Shown: positions 17,076 through 25,774 of the stretch, in pieces
How the letters are laid out: every line of letters begins with the position of its first letter
Numbering within the stretch: position 1 is the first letter of the stretch
Assembly: GCF_015350795.1 (NCBI RefSeq)
Contig: NZ_JADKSH010000001.1
Coordinates: 496,461 to 560,460 of the forward strand
Reading direction: 5' to 3'
DNA length: 64,000 bases
Source of the DNA: Microbacterium sp. VKM Ac-2870
GTDB lineage: Bacteria > Actinomycetota > Actinomycetes > Actinomycetales > Microbacteriaceae
Program-made: the position numbers and the translations under genes
Notes under the pieces: model-generated
Database searches by the model: none
Told to the model about the DNA's origin: nothing
The model's input: only the letters and a program-made list of their open reading frames with translations

Positions 17076-18104
17076 TCAGTCTACGTCGTCCGTCGTGCCC
17101 GCCCCGGCGGCGAGACGGGCGCCGTCGGCGGCCCGCTCCGCCTCGCGAACGCGTTTGCGGAGGTTCTTGTCGGTGATCTGGCGGTCGCCGACAGCGCCCG
17201 GGGTCCACAGCTCCACGTCCTCGTCGGCGTAGCTCGGCTTCTTGAGCGCACGCTTGCGGACATCGGGCGGCACGGCACCCGGCGCGAGGCGGCGAGCCGT
17301 GATGAGGAAACCGGTGTGCGCGATCATGCGGTGGTCGGGGCGCACGGCGAGTCCTTCGACGTGCCATCCGCGCACCATTGTCTCGGTGGCCTCCGGCTCG
17401 GTGAACAGGCCCGTGCCGCGGATGTACTCCGCGACCCGGCTCAGCTGGGTCGCTGTGGCGATGTAGCAGAGCACCACGCCGCCGGGCGTGAGGGCGTCGG
17501 CGACGGCGTCGATGCACTCCCAGGGCGCGAGCATGTCGAGCACGACGCGGTCAACGGATGCCGGCTGCACTGCACCCGGCAGCTCCTCGACGAGGTCGCC
17601 GACCACCACGTCCCAACTCTCGGGGTCATGACCGAAGAAGGTCTCGACGTTGGCGCGGGCGACCTGAGCGAACTCATCACGCCGTTCGAACGACAAGAGC
17701 CGGCCCGAGGGGCCGATGCTCCGCAGAAGCCACATCGATAGCGCCCCCGAACCGACGCCGGCTTCGACGACCGTCGCGCCGGGGAAGATATCGGCCGAGG
17801 CGAGGATCTGCGCGGCATCCTTCGGGTAGACGATCGCCGCACCTCGGGGCATGGACATCACGAAGTCGCGCAGCAGCGGACGCAGCGCGAGATAGTCGTG
17901 GCCGCCGGAGTTGGTGACCACCGATCCGTCGGGCTGATCCAGCAGCTGCTCGTGCCGGAGCACACCGTGGTGAGTATGCAGCTCCCCGCCCTCTCGAAGC
18001 GTGACGGTGTGCAGGCGACCCTTCGGGCCGGTGAGCTGCACGCGGTCGCCGAGACGGAACGGACCGCTGGGTCGGAGGTCGTTGAGAGGTGTCGGGCTGG
18101 TCAC
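17076..18104 (-). CDS. trmI: tRNA (adenine-58-N1)-methyltransferase TrmI
   Basis: 342 aa. N-terminal beta-rich domain with THHGVLRHEQLL, the family motif IVYPKDAAQIL (91-101), SAM-binding motif I VVEAGVGSGALS (112-123) and VVLDMLAPWECID. Makes m1A58 in the T-loop of tRNA. Ortholog of M. tuberculosis Rv2118c. The C-terminal 60 residues are basic, then acidic. The GTG at 18104 overlaps the HAD phosphatase stop by 4 bp. Confidence 0.95.
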   Translation of the reverse strand: MTSPTPLNDLRPSGPFRLGDRVQLTGPKGRLHTVTLREGGELHTHHGVLRHEQLLDQPDGSVVTNSGGHDYLALRPLLRDFVMSMPRGAAIVYPKDAAQILASADIFPGATVVEAGVGSGALSMWLLRSIGPSGRLLSFERRDEFAQVARANVETFFGHDPESWDVVVGDLVEELPGAVQPASVDRVVLDMLAPWECIDAVADALTPGGVVLCYIATATQLSRVAEYIRGTGLFTEPEATETMVRGWHVEGLAVRPDHRMIAHTGFLITARRLAPGAVPPDVRKRALKKPSYADEDVELWTPGAVGDRQITDKNLRKRVREAERAADGARLAAGAGTTDDVD

Positions 18105-18778
18105 GCGTGATCTCCTGTGCGGTGGGCCGTGTACACGGCGGCGATGTCGTCGGCGGTGCGCTCGGCGAGCGTCGGCCAGAGAGTGTCGGCGCCGGCGCCG
18201 ATCAGCGAGACCATCAGCGGGACGCCGATTGTCGTCACGCCGGCCGCGACGGCCGCGCGCACCCCGGTGGGTGAGTCTTCGATCGCGAGGGCCTGATCGG
18301 GGGCGATCCCGAGGCGCTCGCAGGCCTGCAGGTAGGCGTCCGGAAACGGCTTGGGGCGCGCCACGTCGTCGCCCGCGACGATGAGTTCGAAGGTGTCGCC
18401 GAACGGGGCGGTGACCTCCTCGGCCATCCGTCGCATCGACATCGTCACGAGCGCGCAGCGCACGCCCACCGAGCGAAGGTCGGCCAGCAGCTCTGCCGCA
18501 CCAGGCCGAAGGGGGCTCCCTCGCTCGGCCAGCAGGAGCGTCACGGCGCTGGTGAGGTGGTCGATGATGTCGTGGACCGACATCCGCACGCCGGCCGCCT
18601 GCAGGATGGCACCAGAGGTCTCGAGGCCCTGCCCCACGAGCTGGAGCGCCTGTTCATGGGTCCAGACACCCCCGAAGCTCTCGACGAGGGCGGTCTCCGC
18701 TTCCATCCAATAGGGCTCGGTATCGACGAGAGTGCCGTCCATATCCCACAGGACGGCGGCGGGATAGGCGGAACTCAC
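18101..18778 (-). CDS. HAD family phosphatase (beta-phosphoglucomutase-like)
   Basis: 225 aa. HAD motif I WDMDGTLVDTEPYW (nucleophile Asp in DMDGT), a helical cap domain, motif II in VTMSMRRM, and motif III/IV around KPFPDAYLQACERLG and IEDSPTGVRAA. Substrate unknown; this subgroup includes sugar-phosphate phosphatases. The GTG at 18778 is 6 nt after TAGCAT (18785-18790), a leaderless start. Cotranscribed with trmI. Confidence 0.88.
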   Translation of the reverse strand: MSSAYPAAVLWDMDGTLVDTEPYWMEAETALVESFGGVWTHEQALQLVGQGLETSGAILQAAGVRMSVHDIIDHLTSAVTLLLAERGSPLRPGAAELLADLRSVGVRCALVTMSMRRMAEEVTAPFGDTFELIVAGDDVARPKPFPDAYLQACERLGIAPDQALAIEDSPTGVRAAVAAGVTTIGVPLMVSLIGAGADTLWPTLAERTADDIAAVYTAHRTGDHA

Positions 18779-18896
18779 CGGTCCATGCTACCGACGCCGC
18801 CCGAAGCACCTGTCCGCGTCGGCGCGGAGTCGACGCCCCTCGACCAGCGCCGACGCGTATCGTTGAGGGATCGATTCACCGTGCGAGAGGGGCGGA

Positions 18897-19766
18897 GTGG
18901 AAGAACTGGGAGATCGCGTACTGGTCGTCGCTTTCGACGGCTGGAACGACGCGGGAGAAGCCGCCTCGGCAGCCGCCGCGCACATCCGTGAGTCGGGCGC
19001 CTACCGCGAGGTCTTCTCGGTCGATCCCGAGCTCTACTTCGACTACCAGTACACCAGGCCGCAGATCAAGATGGATGCCGACGGCTCGCGCACCCTGACC
19101 TGGCCCGACGCCACCGTGTGGCGGCCGCTGCATCCCGCGGAAGGCGCACGCCTGTGGGTGCTCTCGGGGGTAGAGCCCGCGCGCGCGTGGCAATCGTTCG
19201 TCGCCGAACTGATCGACGCCGCGCTCAGCGAAGACATCACCGGCATCATCGCGCTCGGCTCGATGATGTCCGACGTCCCGCACACCCGGCCGATCTCGGT
19301 GTTCGCCGGCAGCGACAACGACAAGCTCCGCGCCGCGCTCGGGTTGGAGAAGCCGACCTACGAAGGGCCGGCCGGCATCCTGACCGTCCTCACCGCCGCC
19401 GCCGAAGAAGCGGGCATTCCGACGGCCGCCCTCTGGGCGAGCGTGCCGCACTACGTCGCCGGTCACACGCCGTCGCCGAAGGCGACGCTGGCGCTGCTCG
19501 ATCGCGTCACCGCGCTCACCGGCGCGGTGGTCGCCCGCGGCGAACTGCCCGCCGAAGCGCTCGCGTGGGAGGCGTCGATCGACGCGGCCGCCGCCGACGA
19601 CGAAGAGATGACCGAGTACATCCGTCAGCTCGAGCAGACGCGCGACACGTGGGATTCGCCCGAGGCGTCGGGCGACGCCATCGCTCAGGAGTTCGAACGC
19701 TACCTGCGTCGCGGTGGCGGCGAGGGCCCGGGCAAACCCAGCCGCGACGACCCTCGCCGCTCTTGA
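18897..19766 (+). CDS. PAC2 family protein
   Basis: 289 aa. Opens with VLVVAFDGWNDAGEAASAA, the actinobacterial PAC2 signature, with later GSMMSDVPHTRP and YEGPAGILTVL. PAC2 proteins resemble proteasome assembly chaperones; the M. tuberculosis homolog Rv2125 lies in the same neighbourhood. Function in this lineage, which seems to lack the proteasome at this locus, is unknown. GTG at 18897 behind a purine-rich GAGAGGGGCGGA. Its stop abuts the uppP stop on the other strand. Confidence 0.9.
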   Translation: MEELGDRVLVVAFDGWNDAGEAASAAAAHIRESGAYREVFSVDPELYFDYQYTRPQIKMDADGSRTLTWPDATVWRPLHPAEGARLWVLSGVEPARAWQSFVAELIDAALSEDITGIIALGSMMSDVPHTRPISVFAGSDNDKLRAALGLEKPTYEGPAGILTVLTAAAEEAGIPTAALWASVPHYVAGHTPSPKATLALLDRVTALTGAVVARGELPAEALAWEASIDAAAADDEEMTEYIRQLEQTRDTWDSPEASGDAIAQEFERYLRRGGGEGPGKPSRDDPRRS

Positions 19767-20600
19767 TCAGCGCGCCTGCAGGATGCCGAAGCTCAGCAGG
19801 ATGATCAGCACGGTGCCGAGCCCCAGGCGGTAGAGCACGAACGGCAGGAAGCTGCCGCGCTTGAGGTAGCGCATGAGGAAAGCGATCACAGCGAGACCCA
19901 CGCCGAAGGCGACGACGGTGGCCACGCCCGTCTCGAACAGGTTGTACACCTGCTCGCCCGGGTCCTTGACGGCCTTCACGAGCTCGTACAGGCCGCTGCC
20001 GAACACTGCCGGCACCGCGAGCAGGAATGCCACCTCGGCGGCCGCCGGCCGCGTGTAGCCCAGCGCGAGTCCCATCGTGGTGGTGGCGCCGGAACGCGAG
20101 ACGCCGGGCACGAGCGCGAGCATCTGCGCGAGGCCGAGCGCGAGGCCGTGGCCGTAAGTGAGGTCCTTCTCGGTGCGCGTACGGCGTCCGAGTGCATCGG
20201 CGGCGCCGAGCAGCAGACCGAAGACGATGAGGACGATCGCGACCAGCCAGAGGTTTCGGAACGTGTCGCGGATCACGTCCTGGAAGAGGTATCCGGCGAT
20301 GCCGATGGGGATGGTGCCGATGATGACGATCCAGCCCATGCGTGCGTCGGGGTCGTTGCGCGGGACGGCGCCGGTCAGCGACTTCGCCCACTGTGTGATG
20401 ATGCGCACGATCGTGCCCCAGAAGTACACGAGCACCGCGATCTCAGTGCCGATCTGGGTGATCGCGGTGAAGGTCGCGCCGGGGTCTTCCGCCGACGGGA
20501 GGAACTCGCCCATGATGCGCAGGTGCGCGCTGGAGGAAACCGGAAGGAACTCTGTCAAACCCTGGACAAGTCCCAGGATGATCGCCTCGAAGAGGTGCAT
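19767..20600 (-). CDS. uppP: Undecaprenyl-diphosphatase UppP
   Basis: 277 aa, seven or eight membrane helices. Both catalytic motifs are intact: [17 protein letters not shown] near the N-terminus and [13 protein letters not shown] in the middle. It dephosphorylates undecaprenyl diphosphate to recycle the lipid carrier for cell wall synthesis and gives bacitracin tolerance. ATG at 20600 with an AAAGG site. It follows the M20 peptidase gene by 9 bp on the same strand. Confidence 0.96.
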   Translation of the reverse strand: MHLFEAIILGLVQGLTEFLPVSSSAHLRIMGEFLPSAEDPGATFTAITQIGTEIAVLVYFWGTIVRIITQWAKSLTGAVPRNDPDARMGWIVIIGTIPIGIAGYLFQDVIRDTFRNLWLVAIVLIVFGLLLGAADALGRRTRTEKDLTYGHGLALGLAQMLALVPGVSRSGATTTMGLALGYTRPAAAEVAFLLAVPAVFGSGLYELVKAVKDPGEQVYNLFETGVATVVAFGVGLAVIAFLMRYLKRGSFLPFVLYRLGLGTVLIILLSFGILQAR

Positions 20601-20609
20601 GCGGGCCTT

Positions 20610-21914
20610 TCAGTACGTGCGGAGCAGATCGGTGAGCACGCGCTGGCCGAAGACCAACGCGTCGATGGGGACGCGTTCGTCCACACCGTGGAACATACCG
20701 GTGAAATCGAGATCGGTGGGAAGACGCAGCGGCGCGAATCCGTATCCGGAGATGCCGAGCTCCGCGAGAGCCTTGTTGTCCGTGCCGCCGCCCATCAGAT
20801 AGGGCAGCACGGGAACACCCGGATCATGACGCTCGAGAGCGCCGACCATCGCCTCCACGAGAGCGCCCCGGAAAGGCACTTCCAGGCCGATGTCGCGGTG
20901 CGAGATCTGCACCTCGATGTCGTCGCCGACGATCGCCTGAATCTCCGCGAGCACGCGCTCTTCCTGGCCGGGGAGCGTGCGCACGTCGATCGTGGCGATC
21001 GCGGCGTCGGGGATGACGTTGTGCTTGTAGCCGGCGACGAGTCCCGTCGGGTTGGTCGTCGTGCGAAACGTTGAACGGAGAAAACCGGATGCCGGCCCGG
21101 TCGCGTCGGCCACGGCATCCGGATCCGCAGCGTCCACGCCGCAGAGCGCGGCGAGCCCGTCGACGGTCTGGCGTGTGGTGGCGGTGAGCTCCAGCGGCCA
21201 GCTCGACCGACCGAGTGCGGCGACCGCTTCGGCGAGGCGCGTCACGGCGTTGTCGGGATGGAAGCGGCTGCCGTGCCCTGCGGTGCCGTGAGCCTGCAGA
21301 CGCAGCCAGACGAGCGCCTTCTCCCCCACCTGCAACAGGTACGCACGCCGATCGCCGACCGGGATCGAGTAACCGCCCACCTCGCTGATGGCCTCGGTCG
21401 CTCCCGCGAACCACTCGGGCCGATCACGAACGACCCGTTGAGATCCCTCGACGCCGCCGTTCTCCTCGTCGGCGAAGAAAGTGACGACGATATCGCGCGC
21501 GGGCTGCTCCCCCGCCCGCAACAGCTCCGCCACGGAGGTCAAGATCATGGCATCCATGTCCTTCATGTCCACGGCGCCGCGCCCCCACAGCATCCCGTCC
21601 TTGACGACACCGCCGAACGGATCGACGCTCCAGTCCTCCGCCACCGCGGGCACGACGTCGAGGTGACCGTGCAACACGAGGGCGGGCAGCGACCGATCGC
21701 GACCGGGTACGCGGACGCTGAGGTTGGTGCGGCGTGGGATCGGCTCGTAGTACTCCGGCGTCAGACCGAGGGCCTCGAGGTAGGCGCCGACATACTCGGC
21801 GGCCTCCCGCTCGCCGTGCGCACGCCCCTCACCGAAGTTCGTGGTGTCGAAGCGGATGAGATCCCGCGCGACGCGCGCGACCTCGGGCAGTTCGGGCAGT
21901 TCGGATGACGACAT
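20610..21914 (-). CDS. M20 family metallopeptidase
   Basis: 434 aa. Zinc ligands of the M20 fold: His84 in LHGHLDVVP, Asp116 in GRGAVDMKD (shared), Glu150/Glu151 in FADEENGG, and the C-terminal MGGGTDNKALAELG. A dimerisation lid domain lies between about 200 and 320. Acts on short peptides or N-acyl amino acids; exact substrate unknown. Homolog of Rv2141c in the same syntenic block. The ATG at 21914 is 6 nt after TAGCGT (21921-21926), a leaderless start. Confidence 0.92.
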   Translation of the reverse strand: MSSSELPELPEVARVARDLIRFDTTNFGEGRAHGEREAAEYVGAYLEALGLTPEYYEPIPRRTNLSVRVPGRDRSLPALVLHGHLDVVPAVAEDWSVDPFGGVVKDGMLWGRGAVDMKDMDAMILTSVAELLRAGEQPARDIVVTFFADEENGGVEGSQRVVRDRPEWFAGATEAISEVGGYSIPVGDRRAYLLQVGEKALVWLRLQAHGTAGHGSRFHPDNAVTRLAEAVAALGRSSWPLELTATTRQTVDGLAALCGVDAADPDAVADATGPASGFLRSTFRTTTNPTGLVAGYKHNVIPDAAIATIDVRTLPGQEERVLAEIQAIVGDDIEVQISHRDIGLEVPFRGALVEAMVGALERHDPGVPVLPYLMGGGTDNKALAELGISGYGFAPLRLPTDLDFTGMFHGVDERVPIDALVFGQRVLTDLLRTY

Positions 21915-21991
21915 GGCTCCACGCTAGCGGGCGCGACGGGCGTCATCGCGGGGAGCCGGCGTCGGCGCGAAGATAGCGCGCCGGGGAAAAG

Positions 21992-22017
21992 AAAAAGGCC
22001 CCTGACGGGGCCTTTTT
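21992..22017 (-). terminator. Intrinsic terminator of tRNA-Leu
   Basis: Read leftward: six-base GGCCCC stem with GGGGCC around a GTCA loop, flanked by A and U runs and followed by TTTTTCTTTT. A classical Rho-independent terminator just after the tRNA 3' end, and one of few in the window with a real U-tract. Confidence 0.9.
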
Positions 22018-22023
22018 CAACTG

Positions 22024-22108
22024 TGCGCGAGGGGGGACTTGAACCCCCACGCCCTATACGGGCACTAGCACCTCAAGCTAGCGCGTCTACCTATTCCGCC
22101 ACCCGCGC
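22024..22108 (-). tRNA. tRNA-Leu(GAG)
   Basis: 85-nt class II tRNA on the minus strand. The 7-bp acceptor stem pairs GCGCGGG with CTCGCGC, discriminator A at 22024. The anticodon stem CTAGC/GCTAG encloses loop TTGAGGT, giving anticodon GAG (reads CUC/CUU). A long variable arm (TGCCCGTATAGGGCGT) and T-arm GGGGGTTCAAGTCCCCC are present. CCA is not encoded. An upstream hairpin (22117-22134) lies in the leader. Confidence 0.97.
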
Positions 22109-22149
22109 AGGTGGTTTTCGGTTTCGCAACCGAAGATCGACAGTACCAG

Positions 22150-22170
22150 ATTCCGCGCCTGGCGCGGAAT
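22150..22170 (-). terminator. Hairpin after the VIT transporter gene
   Basis: ATTCCGCG (22150-22157) pairs with CGCGGAAT (22163-22170) just past the transporter stop. No U-tract; a weak candidate terminator separating it from the tRNA gene. Confidence 0.4.
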
Positions 22171-22181
22171 CGAGCGCCAGG

Positions 22182-23270
22182 TCAGCCTGCCGAGACGCCG
22201 AAGAGCATGCCGAGCAGGTACGTCACCGCCGCCGCACCGAACCCGATGGCGAGTTGACGCAACCCCCGCCGCAGCGGCGGCGCACCCGAGAGCAGACCGA
22301 CCATGGCACCGGTCGCGGTGAGCGCGGTGCCGACGAGCACGAGCGCGACGGCGACCGCGGGCAGTCCGCTCAGGCCGAAGATCCAGGGAAGCACCGGGAT
22401 GATCGCCCCCGAGGCGAAGAAGAGGAAACTGGATGCCGCGGCACCGAGCGCACTGCCGACGACCTCATGGTCGACTGCGGGCGCCCGCGGCAGACGGTAG
22501 GGCAGAACCCGGTCGGCGGCCTGCGCCGTCTTGACGACGTGGCGGGCGCGCTCGAACGCCTCGCGCTCGTCCATCCCGCGGGTGCGGTAGAGCAGAGCGA
22601 GCTCGTTGGCGTCCACGTCGAGGTCGGGCAGCACATGATCGGCGTACTCGCTCGGCTCGGTGGCATCCAGCAGCTCTCGCTGCGAGCGCACCGAGACGTA
22701 CTCCCCGGCTCCCATCGACAGGGCGCCGGCCAGAAGCCCCGCAACGCCGCTGAAGAGCACGAACTGGGCACCGACACCGGTCGCTCCGATACCCATGACC
22801 AGCGCGAGATTCGAGACGAGTCCGTCGTTGGCACCGAACACCGCCGCACGGAACGTGCCCGACAGTCGACGTCGACCTCGCGCCGCGAGTCCGCGCACCA
22901 CCTCGCGGTGGATCTTCTCGTCAGCGACCATGCGCGCCGTTGCAAACGGCTCGCTGTCGTAGGGCGAGCGCCCCTCCTCGTTCTGCGCGAGCGCCAGAAC
23001 GAAGATCGATCCGAACCGCCGCGCCATCCATCCGAGCAGGCGCGAGCTGACGCTGGGGGCAGGCAAGCGGCCGGGCTCGCCACCGAGCAACTCGAGCCAG
23101 TGCGCTTCGTGGCGCCCCTCTGCGTCAGCCAGCGCGCGCAGGATCTCTCGTTCCTCCCCGCCCCGGCGCTCGGCGAGATCGCGGTACACCTGCGCCTCGG
23201 CGCGCTCGTCGACGAGGTAACGCGCCCAGCGACGGCGGTCTCGGGAAGTGGGTTCGACGGGCTCGGTCAC
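22182..23270 (-). CDS. VIT1/CCC1 family Fe/Mn transporter with ferritin-like N-terminal domain
   Basis: 362 aa. Residues ~1-130 form a rubrerythrin/ferritin-like helical domain with Glu/His pairs (ERAEAQVYRDLAE, ADAEGRHEAHW, ADEKIHREVV) suited to binding metal. The rest is the membrane transporter with FGANDGLVSNLALVMG, GALSMGAGEYVSVRSQRE and four or five helices. Likely exports or sequesters Fe2+/Mn2+, with the cytoplasmic domain delivering or sensing the metal. The GTG at 23270 overlaps the stop of the SRPBCC gene. Confidence 0.9.
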   Translation of the reverse strand: MTEPVEPTSRDRRRWARYLVDERAEAQVYRDLAERRGGEEREILRALADAEGRHEAHWLELLGGEPGRLPAPSVSSRLLGWMARRFGSIFVLALAQNEEGRSPYDSEPFATARMVADEKIHREVVRGLAARGRRRLSGTFRAAVFGANDGLVSNLALVMGIGATGVGAQFVLFSGVAGLLAGALSMGAGEYVSVRSQRELLDATEPSEYADHVLPDLDVDANELALLYRTRGMDEREAFERARHVVKTAQAADRVLPYRLPRAPAVDHEVVGSALGAAASSFLFFASGAIIPVLPWIFGLSGLPAVAVALVLVGTALTATGAMVGLLSGAPPLRRGLRQLAIGFGAAAVTYLLGMLFGVSAG

Positions 23271-23803
23271 GGGATCCCACGGTAGCGCCGTGACCGCGGC
23301 CGCCTGCGCCGGACAGCGGGATTGTCAGCATTTCGGAGCTCCGAACGCTCAGCGATCACCTCTCTCAGTCCGCGCTCGCCACGGCGCATCACCAGGGCGT
23401 GGGCGGCCACGAATGCCGGGCGCAGGAGCGGACTGGCGATCCGCATCCAGGGCCGGGTGAGAGCGACCTCCCATGTCCAGGTGAGCGCGCTCGCTGCCGC
23501 GCCGCGCTCCTCCAGCGCCAGGCGTCCGCGACCGACCAGGTCACCGCTGCTCTCAGCGGCGATGAGGTGAGGGACCGTGAGCGCGGTCAGCGCGAGCGCG
23601 AGGTGCAGCCGGTACCCCCACGGACTACGAACCTCCACACGCACGACCTGCCCGACGGTCGGAGCGACGGGAAGCGGAACGACGCGCACCGCCGGCCACC
23701 AGGGCACCTCGCCCGTCCGCAGGCTCTCCTCCAGAAGCGCCCAGCAGTGCGCCACCGGCGCCGGGACGACCCAGCGCGATGTGAAGGCGTACTCGCGGCG
23801 CAT
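23267..23803 (-). CDS. SRPBCC (START-like) family protein
   Basis: 178 aa from the ATG at 23803, which lies 7 nt after TACACT (23811-23816), a leaderless start; the frame extends upstream to 23953 but that part overlaps the helicase 3' end. N-terminal YAFTSRWVVPAPVAHCWALLEE and the mid-region VVRVEVRSPWGYRLHL match SRPBCC hydrophobic-pocket proteins, and TWTWEVALTRPWMR is the last strand and helix. Ligand unknown. Overlaps the VIT transporter start by 4 bp. Confidence 0.78.
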   Translation of the reverse strand: MRREYAFTSRWVVPAPVAHCWALLEESLRTGEVPWWPAVRVVPLPVAPTVGQVVRVEVRSPWGYRLHLALALTALTVPHLIAAESSGDLVGRGRLALEERGAAASALTWTWEVALTRPWMRIASPLLRPAFVAAHALVMRRGERGLREVIAERSELRNADNPAVRRRRPRSRRYRGIP

Positions 23804-23837
23804 GCGGGCGAGTGTACGCGGCGAGCGAAGACGGACC

Positions 23838-25679
23838 TCAGGAACGCACGCGAGTGCGCAGCACCTCGATGCGCGCCTGGAGCTGGGCGACGGTGGCACG
23901 GGCGACCTCGGGGCCCCCGCAGATGCGGCGAAGCTCGGCGTGTACCGCTCCATGCGGCTCGCCGCTCTGGCGCGCGTACAGACCGACCAGGCTGTTCAGC
24001 AACTGGCGCTGCTCGCGCAGCGTGCGGTGCAGAGCCGGGGGCAGGCCCGTGTCGGCGGCATCCGGAGCGTCGGTGGCGACGGCGCCTTCGCTGGCCTCGC
24101 GGGCGCGGCGATGGCGACTCTGGCGCGACTGGCGCTGCATGAGCAGCTCGTGCACATGCTCGGGTTCGAGCAGCCCCGGCAAGCCCAGGAACTCCTCTTC
24201 CTCGGGCGTGCCGGGAACAGCGAGCTGACCGAACTCCTTGCCGTCGTAGAGCACCCGATCGAAGTGCGCAACGGAACCCAGTGCCTGGTACGAGAACTCC
24301 TGCTCGAGCTCGTCGGAGGCCTTGTCCTCTCGCTCAGCCTCGGCGAGCAGCGTGTCTTCGAGGCCGTCGTCGTCGCCGCTCTCCCGGTCGAGCGCGTGGT
24401 CGCGCTCGCGCTCCATCTCGCCGGCGAGCGTCAAGAGCACGGGGACATTCGGCAGGAACACGGACGCCGATTCGCCCCGCCGCCGGGCGCGGACGAAGCG
24501 TCCGATCGCCTGTGCGAAGAACAACGGGGTCGACGCGCTCGTCGCGTACACACCCACGGACAGCCGCGGTACGTCCACACCTTCCGACACCATCCGCACC
24601 GCCACCATCCACCGCGTCGTCGCGTTGGCGAAGGTCTCGATGCGTCCCGAGGCCGCCTTGTCGTCGGAGAGGACGACGGTGGGCGCCTCGCCGGTGATCG
24701 AGTGCAGGATGGCCGCATACGCCCGCGCGGCCGTCTGATCGGTGGCGATCACGAGACCACCGGCATCCGGCACATCCTGGCGCACTTCGGTAAGCCGCCG
24801 GTCGGCGCTGCGGAGCACGGCGGGTATCCAGTCGCCCTCCGGGTCGAGCGCGGTCCGCCAGGCCTGTGAGGTGACGTCCTTCGTGTTGTCCTGCCCGAGG
24901 TGCGCCTCGAGCTCATCGCCGGCTTTCGTGCGCCAGCGCATCTTTCCGGCGTAGACGAGGAAGAGCACCGGCCGAACCACGCCGTCGGCGAGCGCTCGCC
25001 CGTACCCGTAGTTGTAGTCGGTGCGAGAGAGACGGATGCCTTTGTCGTTCGGGTGGTATTCGACGAACGGGATCGGGGCGGTGTCACTGCGAAACGGCGT
25101 GCCCGACAGGAGCAACCGCCGCGTCGCTCGGCCGTACGCATCGCGCAGGGCATCGCCCCAGCTCAGCGCATCGCCGCCGTGGTGGACCTCATCGAGGATC
25201 ACGAGCGTTCGCGCATCCATGGTCAACCGCTGGTGCACCGACGATTTCACCGCCACCTGTGCGTAGGTCACCGCGACCCCATGGAAGTGCCGAGCGGGCG
25301 CGACGTGACGGTTGCTGAAGCGGGGGTCGAGGCGGATGCCCACGCGTGCCGCGGCATCCGCCCACTGGGTCTTCAGATGCTCGGTCGGCGCGACCACGAC
25401 CAGCCGGTTCACGATGCCGCGCCGCAGCAACTCACTGGCAAGACGCAGCGCGAACGTGGTCTTTCCGGCGCCGGGAGTGGCGGCCGCGAGGAAATCGCGC
25501 GGGCCGCCGCCGGGCCCGTCCGGGCCGTCGGAGTCGAAGTAGGTCTCCAGCGCTTCGGCCTGCCAGGCACGCAGGTTCTGTGCCGTTCCCCAGGGCGCAC
25601 GCTGGGGGAAGGCGGGTGAGAGGTGCTCGGCGGCGAAGCTACCGAAGTGCTCCTGCTCGCGCTCGTCCGTCCCATCCAC
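23838..25679 (-). CDS. SF2 DEAD/DEAH-box helicase of unknown role
   Basis: 613 aa if the GTG at 25679 is used: it is 7 nt after TAGGGT, a leaderless pattern. GTG at 25700 or ATG at 25760 are alternatives. Motifs: Walker A ATPGAGKTTFAL, DEVHHGGDAL, motif III LLLSGTPFRSD, and a motif VI of the form QAIGRFVRARRRG. This resembles the ResIII/XPB group. The C-terminal third (about 430-613) is acidic then Arg/Leu-rich with a likely coiled coil at the end (VAQLQARIEVLRTRV). Substrate and process unknown; no nuclease or methylase partner is adjacent. Confidence 0.85.
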   Translation of the reverse strand: MDGTDEREQEHFGSFAAEHLSPAFPQRAPWGTAQNLRAWQAEALETYFDSDGPDGPGGGPRDFLAAATPGAGKTTFALRLASELLRRGIVNRLVVVAPTEHLKTQWADAAARVGIRLDPRFSNRHVAPARHFHGVAVTYAQVAVKSSVHQRLTMDARTLVILDEVHHGGDALSWGDALRDAYGRATRRLLLSGTPFRSDTAPIPFVEYHPNDKGIRLSRTDYNYGYGRALADGVVRPVLFLVYAGKMRWRTKAGDELEAHLGQDNTKDVTSQAWRTALDPEGDWIPAVLRSADRRLTEVRQDVPDAGGLVIATDQTAARAYAAILHSITGEAPTVVLSDDKAASGRIETFANATTRWMVAVRMVSEGVDVPRLSVGVYATSASTPLFFAQAIGRFVRARRRGESASVFLPNVPVLLTLAGEMERERDHALDRESGDDDGLEDTLLAEAEREDKASDELEQEFSYQALGSVAHFDRVLYDGKEFGQLAVPGTPEEEEFLGLPGLLEPEHVHELLMQRQSRQSRHRRAREASEGAVATDAPDAADTGLPPALHRTLREQRQLLNSLVGLYARQSGEPHGAVHAELRRICGGPEVARATVAQLQARIEVLRTRVRS

Positions 25680-25774
25680 GACTGAAACCCTAAGCGACAC
25701 GTCCCCCACTGCGGTCCTCGGCAGAGTCGGTCCGGTGCCGGTAGCCTCGAAGAAGACCACGAGTCAGGAGAGTC

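Noticed and set aside
23838..25760. SF2 helicase as part of an antiphage system
   Set aside because: No nuclease, methylase, TIR, reverse transcriptase or other defence partner next to it; neighbours are housekeeping or unrelated.
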